A DNA stretch of 9,782 bases from Bacteroidota bacterium (GTDB lineage Bacteria; Bacteroidota; Bacteroidia; Bacteroidales; B39-G9). The translations under genes and the position numbers were made by a program. Of this stretch, positions 5,479-9,782 are shown piece by piece (position 1 is the first letter of the stretch; each line of letters opens with the position of its first letter). The notes below the pieces were generated by a model. The model did no database searches and was not told the origin of the DNA. It saw only the letters and a program-made list of their open reading frames with translations. The DNA is taken from assembly GCA_003648455.1 (NCBI GenBank), contig QMPG01000093.1, positions 1 to 9,782 on the forward strand, written 5' to 3'.

Positions 5479-8400
5479 TTACTGAACCAATAATTTTTTT
5501 GTATAAATTTTATTATCAATTGTTAAACGACAATAATAAATTCCTTTTTGGAATTTTTTTGTATCAATAGAATAAAAATATTCACCTGTGTTTTGTTCCC
5601 TGTTGTTTATAACAGAATGAATTTGTTTGCCAAGAATGTCGAAAATCTGCAAGTTAACAGTTGATGATTGGTCTAATTTATAAATTAATTCCACGTAATC
5701 TTTTGCAGGATTTGGGAATAAGTCAAAACCAATATTTTTATCTTGCAAACTGTTTATTGATGTGTTGTTAGTTACGTATAATGTAAACTGTTGGTTTGTC
5801 GTTAGTTCACCATCGGTAACAGACAGAGCAACAAAGCCGGCACCAAATTGGTTTAACGTTGGTGTTCCCCATAAAACAGCCGAATTGTCCTGATTATCAG
5901 CAAAATTTAGCCAGTCGGGTTTAAACAAACATGAAATTGTTAAAGTGTCATTTGCATTGTTATCAATTGTTTTTATGTAATAATGATAAGGCTTATATAT
6001 TTTTGCGAATAAACTTGGTGAAGAAGAAAATAATGGTGCAACATTTTTTTCATTAACTGTTAAATTAAAATATTGATTAACCCTCAAAGTTCCGTCAAAA
6101 GCAGATAATATTATGTCGGTATTTCCAACATCAATAGAATCGGGAGTTCCGGTTAAATCTGCTGTTCCGTCGCCGTTATCGGCAAAACTCAGCCAATCGG
6201 GTTTTTCTACACAAGTAATAATAATTCTATCATCGGTATCAATATCGTCTACCCTAAGGTTGTATAAATATTCTTCGTCTTGAGTTGCTTTGTCTTTAGG
6301 AGTTGAAACAAATTCAGGAGCATTGTCTGTGTTATCTTTTAAATAATCGAAATAAGGCAGAGTAATGTAATCAATCCACGCACAATCGGAGCCTTCACTT
6401 GTGTTACCATCTTTATTGTAAGACCACGAAAAAGTGTGTTCGCCACGAGAGACAGGATATTGCTGTTTGCTCCAACTAACAGAGCCTGCCCATTTGTCCT
6501 GAGAAATGCTGTCGATAGAAAATTCCATATAATCGTAATAAGCAGAGCTACTGCCTTCGCTCGATACTTTATTATAAAATGATATTGTGTCGTTGTTAAT
6601 TACATCAATTGTAATGCTTAATTTTGTTGATTGGTCAAAAGAGATATTTCCCGATTTAGCACAGAAAATTCCTTCATAAGGATTAACATCAATAACCCAG
6701 GGTTTACTGCTTGAGTTATCCCAATTATAAGTATTATAGTTTCCTTTTTCCCAATCTTCAACAGATAAGCCAATTTTTTTTGTTATCTGCAAAGTGTCGG
6801 AATAATGAGCTGCATCTATAACAAGAACAAAATTAATTTCATTACCGATAGGAGTATGTGTGTTTAACAGAATAGGAAACTCTATTGCTGTTGACGATAA
6901 AGCATTTATTTCATTTAAATTAATTGAATTATTAATAATTGTTACGTTAGTATCGCTTGAACTTAATTTGCAAGAAGCCTTTTTAAAATCTGCATGTCCA
7001 TTATTTAAAACATTAAAATTAAATTTAACAGCTTCGCCACAATCAAGGCGATTGTTTGAATTTCCTCCAAGAGTGTCGTCAATAACAATTTGAGAAAAAT
7101 CAAAATCAGGAGCATTAAGAATAATATTAAATGAAGAATTCCAAACATTGCTGCTATCGTCTGTAATCTTAACATTTATTAATGCCTTATGTTGGTCTGG
7201 CACAGAATTGGAAATATGAAAAATAAAATCATGATTAATTATTGAGGTGTCTTTCCCCTGAATTGTTAACACATTAGCAATGCTATCGTTAATACTTACA
7301 AAATCATCATCGGTAGAAAGAAGAACAGATAAATTATTTGCTTCTACTTTTCCAATATTTTTTAATTCTATATTAAGAGAAATACTTTCACCATAATCAG
7401 CTAATGAATTATTGTTTTCGAGAGAATCATTAATTTCGAAATCATGAAAAATTACAAAAGGGATATTACCCGGGATAATTCCAATTTCATTAATATAAGG
7501 TTTTTTGTTTTGTTTAGTAATAACTATTGAAACATTCCCCAATTCAATAAGCGGTGTGAATGAAAGATGTGCCAAGCTGTCTGCACCAACAATTTTAGCA
7601 TCCAGCAATATATTATTATACGACAATGCAACATAAGCATTGGGTTCACAATTAACTGTTAAAGAAGAGTCTCCTACCACAATATTTTGATTATAAGAAA
7701 CCGACAAGTCAGAAGGCACTGAAAAATAATTCATTAAAGAAGGATCGCCCATTAAATTATAAATTTCCCAATAGTATTTAACCAGACTTGTGTTAGCCTC
7801 AGTAACTGCAAGATTACCGGCATTAACCATTTGACCATTAGTTACATACCATGCAGATTTGCTTTCGCCGTGGTCGTGAAACATTCTATCGTAAGAACCG
7901 AGATGGATATCATAAGTCGGGCTTGATGAAACATTTGTAGCACCAACTCCCCAGTAAAAATCCTCGTCCCAGTATGTATAATTTGAACCCCCAATATAAC
8001 CTACGGCTCCTTTATTTTTAGCTCGCAACATTGCTTCTGCAAAACATTCTGTTTGATGAAAAGTTGATGATTGGCAACAGTTTCCAACCAACAAACCATA
8101 TTTACTAACATTCTGCAATTTTGTAATGTCACTGGTTTTAAAACTAGGGTCAGCCCAGCCACTAGGACTGCAATGTGCAGTGTAATTTGCATAACCAACT
8201 CCATCGCTGATATGCTGAATAATTTCATTTGAAGCATTTGGTGCATCAGAGCCTTCTCCACTTGCATAAAGGTAGGTTAGCGATGTTATACCATGCGCTT
8301 CATTAAAATAATTATTAGTGCCATAACTGATTTGTCCGTTTCCATAAATTGGAGCGTTGTCAGCATCAACTCCGGCTACCATAACAACTGTATCTAAATA

Positions 8401-9537
8401 CGAAGGGTTTGGCATTAAATATTGTTCATATTCTAATGTTTTATCAATTTGTGCTTGCAATTCATCTATATTATTTGCCGAAAAACGACCATAATAAACC
8501 TCAGGTAAATAATCACCGGTATAATCAAAATAATATAAATCAGTATAGTGATTGTCGGTTAATCCGTCAAAATCAGGTATTTGATTGATGTCTCCAACTA
8601 ACAATACAAAAGTAGGAGCAGGGTCGTTTTCTGTTGCAGACTTATATAAGTTTGCAAGATAATCTTTTATTGATGTGTTTGTGTTGCCAACTTCAGGATT
8701 ATCTGTATATGCTTCAATTACATAAAAACCTTTTTTTGTTTTCCATTCAATAAATGGTTGCAATGTTTCTTTAAACATTGGGTCGGAAACAATCACATAT
8801 TTAATGGGATATTTTGTTATTGCATCTTTAGTGTTGACGGTTTTATAATTAATTGCTTGTTTATATGCAGCTTCAAAGTATGGTGAATTAGTTTTCTTTT
8901 TTAATGATTGTGTTTTTGGAATATTTGCTCCTTCAAAATCAATTTCAACAACAATATCTGTATAAAGTTTAAGAATATTTTCAGCAGGGTTATATCTAAA
9001 AGGGGAAATTTTTAACCTCCCAAGTTGTACTCCTCTCATTGTTCCAATAATCTCAATTTTTGCAATACTATCTGTATTAAATCTATTTTTAGAATAAAAA
9101 GTCTTGTTATATTTGAATTCAACTTTGTCTTTATCAATGTTTTTGGCTATAGATGGTTGTGCAGGAACAATTTTATGAGTAATTCCTTTGCTTGATAAAT
9201 TTAATGTTTTTTCGTTGAACGAAACAATTTTTACCTTAACATTAGCATCTTGAGGGATTTCAATTAATTTATTTAAAGAAGGAAGCTGCGGCTTTCCAAC
9301 ATTATAATTTCTTGTATAGCCATCAATAATTAATTTTGAAAACAGACCTTCATTTGTACTAATATCTGTAATACTAATTTCGGGCACAGAAGTTTTTATA
9401 ATTAATTTTTGATTTGAATTCTGAATAATTTTAACAGCTGATGTGTTTGAACTTAAAAACACTTTTTTTTGTTCAGCATGTAAAAAGGAATAGCTTGTAA
9501 CAAAGAATAATGTTATTAACAGACAAATTTTTTTCAT
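5479..9537 (-). CDS. Gingipain-like C25 cysteine peptidase with T9SS sorting domain
   Basis: A 1352-residue secreted endopeptidase, nearest in pattern to lysine-gingipain (Kgp) of Porphyromonas gingivalis. Layout: signal peptide 1-21 (cut after 'FLHA'); C25-type propeptide to about 241; catalytic domain about 242-608; Ig-like domain 608-690; two CARDB-like beta domains near 695-808 and 810-925; a jelly-roll adhesin-like domain 926-1062; two He_PIG-type repeats 1071-1260; and a type A C-terminal sorting domain 1268-1352. The sorting domain starts 'FDLFPNPAKDYV' and ends 'KKLLVQ', so export would need the Por system and PorU-type cleavage. Catalytic His455 lies in 'NYTAHCSPSGWADP'. The nucleophile lies in 'GNCC'; Cys488 gives the same 33-residue spacing from His as in Kgp. 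Asp391 is the likely third residue. Thr453, Asn486 and Asp526 match the Kgp lysine pocket as I remember it. The Kgp haemagglutinin domains are replaced by the He_PIG array. No Shine-Dalgarno is seen. Confidence 0.95.
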   Translation of the reverse strand: MKKICLLITLFFVTSYSFLHAEQKKVFLSSNTSAVKIIQNSNQKLIIKTSVPEISITDISTNEGLFSKLIIDGYTRNYNVGKPQLPSLNKLIEIPQDANVKVKIVSFNEKTLNLSSKGITHKIVPAQPSIAKNIDKDKVEFKYNKTFYSKNRFNTDSIAKIEIIGTMRGVQLGRLKISPFRYNPAENILKLYTDIVVEIDFEGANIPKTQSLKKKTNSPYFEAAYKQAINYKTVNTKDAITKYPIKYVIVSDPMFKETLQPFIEWKTKKGFYVIEAYTDNPEVGNTNTSIKDYLANLYKSATENDPAPTFVLLVGDINQIPDFDGLTDNHYTDLYYFDYTGDYLPEVYYGRFSANNIDELQAQIDKTLEYEQYLMPNPSYLDTVVMVAGVDADNAPIYGNGQISYGTNNYFNEAHGITSLTYLYASGEGSDAPNASNEIIQHISDGVGYANYTAHCSPSGWADPSFKTSDITKLQNVSKYGLLVGNCCQSSTFHQTECFAEAMLRAKNKGAVGYIGGSNYTYWDEDFYWGVGATNVSSSPTYDIHLGSYDRMFHDHGESKSAWYVTNGQMVNAGNLAVTEANTSLVKYYWEIYNLMGDPSLMNYFSVPSDLSVSYNQNIVVGDSSLTVNCEPNAYVALSYNNILLDAKIVGADSLAHLSFTPLIELGNVSIVITKQNKKPYINEIGIIPGNIPFVIFHDFEINDSLENNNSLADYGESISLNIELKNIGKVEANNLSVLLSTDDDFVSINDSIANVLTIQGKDTSIINHDFIFHISNSVPDQHKALINVKITDDSSNVWNSSFNIILNAPDFDFSQIVIDDTLGGNSNNRLDCGEAVKFNFNVLNNGHADFKKASCKLSSSDTNVTIINNSINLNEINALSSTAIEFPILLNTHTPIGNEINFVLVIDAAHYSDTLQITKKIGLSVEDWEKGNYNTYNWDNSSSKPWVIDVNPYEGIFCAKSGNISFDQSTKLSITIDVINNDTISFYNKVSSEGSSSAYYDYMEFSIDSISQDKWAGSVSWSKQQYPVSRGEHTFSWSYNKDGNTSEGSDCAWIDYITLPYFDYLKDNTDNAPEFVSTPKDKATQDEEYLYNLRVDDIDTDDRIIITCVEKPDWLSFADNGDGTADLTGTPDSIDVGNTDIILSAFDGTLRVNQYFNLTVNEKNVAPLFSSSPSLFAKIYKPYHYYIKTIDNNANDTLTISCLFKPDWLNFADNQDNSAVLWGTPTLNQFGAGFVALSVTDGELTTNQQFTLYVTNNTSINSLQDKNIGFDLFPNPAKDYVELIYKLDQSSTVNLQIFDILGKQIHSVINNREQNTGEYFYSIDTKKFQKGIYYCRLTIDNKIYTKKLLVQ
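5758..6327 (-). repeat. Two tandem 95-residue He_PIG-type domains inside the C25 gene
   Basis: Residues 1071-1165 and 1166-1260 of the peptidase are equal in length and share a core: 'KPDWLSFADNGDGTADLTGTP' (near 1112-1132) against 'KPDWLNFADNQDNSAVLWGTP' (1206-1226), followed by an 'AFDGTL'/'VTDGEL' turn. They are Ig/cadherin-like putative adhesion or spacer modules set just before the sorting domain. They have diverged well beyond a recent copy, so this is an old duplication rather than a slippage repeat. Confidence 0.8.
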
Positions 9538-9714
9538 AATTGATTTTTATTATTTTATAGAATTTGATTTCTATAGTATTACGAATAATTATTAAAAAGG
9601 ATACTTATACTTACTTATGATTATTATTTTATAAAAACAATTTGTGTAAAAGTAAATAATATTAACCTGAGTTCGATATAAAATATTATCACAGCTTCAA
9701 TTATTTTTCTTTAG

Positions 9715-9773
9715 AAATTTATCCAAATTTTTGAAGTACTATCGGGATAATTCAAGAAAATTTGGATAAATTT
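9715..9773. repeat. Perfect 17-bp inverted repeat upstream of the C25 gene
   Basis: AAATTTATCCAAATTTT (9715-9731) is the exact reverse complement of 9757-9773, with a 25-base spacer that allows further pairing (TTGAA with TTCAA near the stem, and AGTACT inside). It lies 178-236 bp upstream of the peptidase start at the window edge. It could be a low-GC terminator of a neighbouring gene, a repeat, or a protein-binding site. The rest of the stretch 9538-9714 is AT-rich with no gene, and I could not place a convincing TAnnTTTG promoter in it. Confidence 0.6.
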
Positions 9774-9782
9774 ATATGAAAA

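Noticed and set aside
3751..9537. Serpin as a dedicated classical inhibitor of the neighbouring Kgp-like peptidase
   Set aside because: The reactive loop has no Lys or Arg near P1, while the peptidase pocket predicts Lys specificity. Kept only as a broader locus hypothesis.
1..9782. CRISPR arrays, rRNA, tRNA, intact insertion sequences
   Set aside because: No regularly spaced repeats, conserved RNA motifs or transposase coding regions were found on either strand.

Overview
The window looks like a piece of a Bacteroidota chromosome. It is AT-rich, with GC near 30% in most stretches. The genes lack clear Shine-Dalgarno sequences. It encodes a TlpA/thioredoxin-like protein of a Bacteroidota type and a lipoprotein serpin. 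It also encodes a 1352-residue gingipain-like peptidase that ends in a type A sorting domain of the type IX (Por) secretion system. Species cannot be named from the sequence.

Layout. Positions 1-1311 (+) hold the 3' part of a thioredoxin-fold gene that begins before the window. A Nudix hydrolase gene (1300-1917, -) converges on it with a 12-bp overlap. The Nudix start lies only 9 bp from the divergent start of pyrE (1927-2571, +). pyrE is followed on the same strand by a small SRPBCC/START-like protein gene (2604-3008) and a family 2 glycosyltransferase gene (3045-3785), probably one transcription unit. The glycosyltransferase gene overlaps the convergent serpin gene (3751-4983, -) by 35 bp. 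A 495-bp non-coding stretch (4984-5478) follows. It contains a locally GC-rich, palindrome-rich block bounded by 8-bp inverted repeats, and a hairpin that probably terminates the next gene. That gene is the giant C25 peptidase (5479-9537, -). The final 245 bp are its AT-rich upstream region, with a perfect 17-bp inverted repeat at the window edge.

Function. The left half is housekeeping: pyrimidine synthesis (pyrE), a Nudix hydrolase, an SRPBCC protein and a sugar transferase. The right half is about extracellular proteolysis: a T9SS-exported cysteine peptidase close to lysine-gingipain (Kgp), and beside it on the same strand an inhibitory-type serpin predicted to be a lipoprotein. This protease/inhibitor neighbourhood is the most interesting biology here. 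However, the serpin reactive loop has no Lys or Arg near the scissile position, so the serpin is unlikely to be a classical inhibitor of its own neighbour. The second item of interest is the GC-rich element at 5183-5388, which may be a dispersed repeat or a structured RNA.
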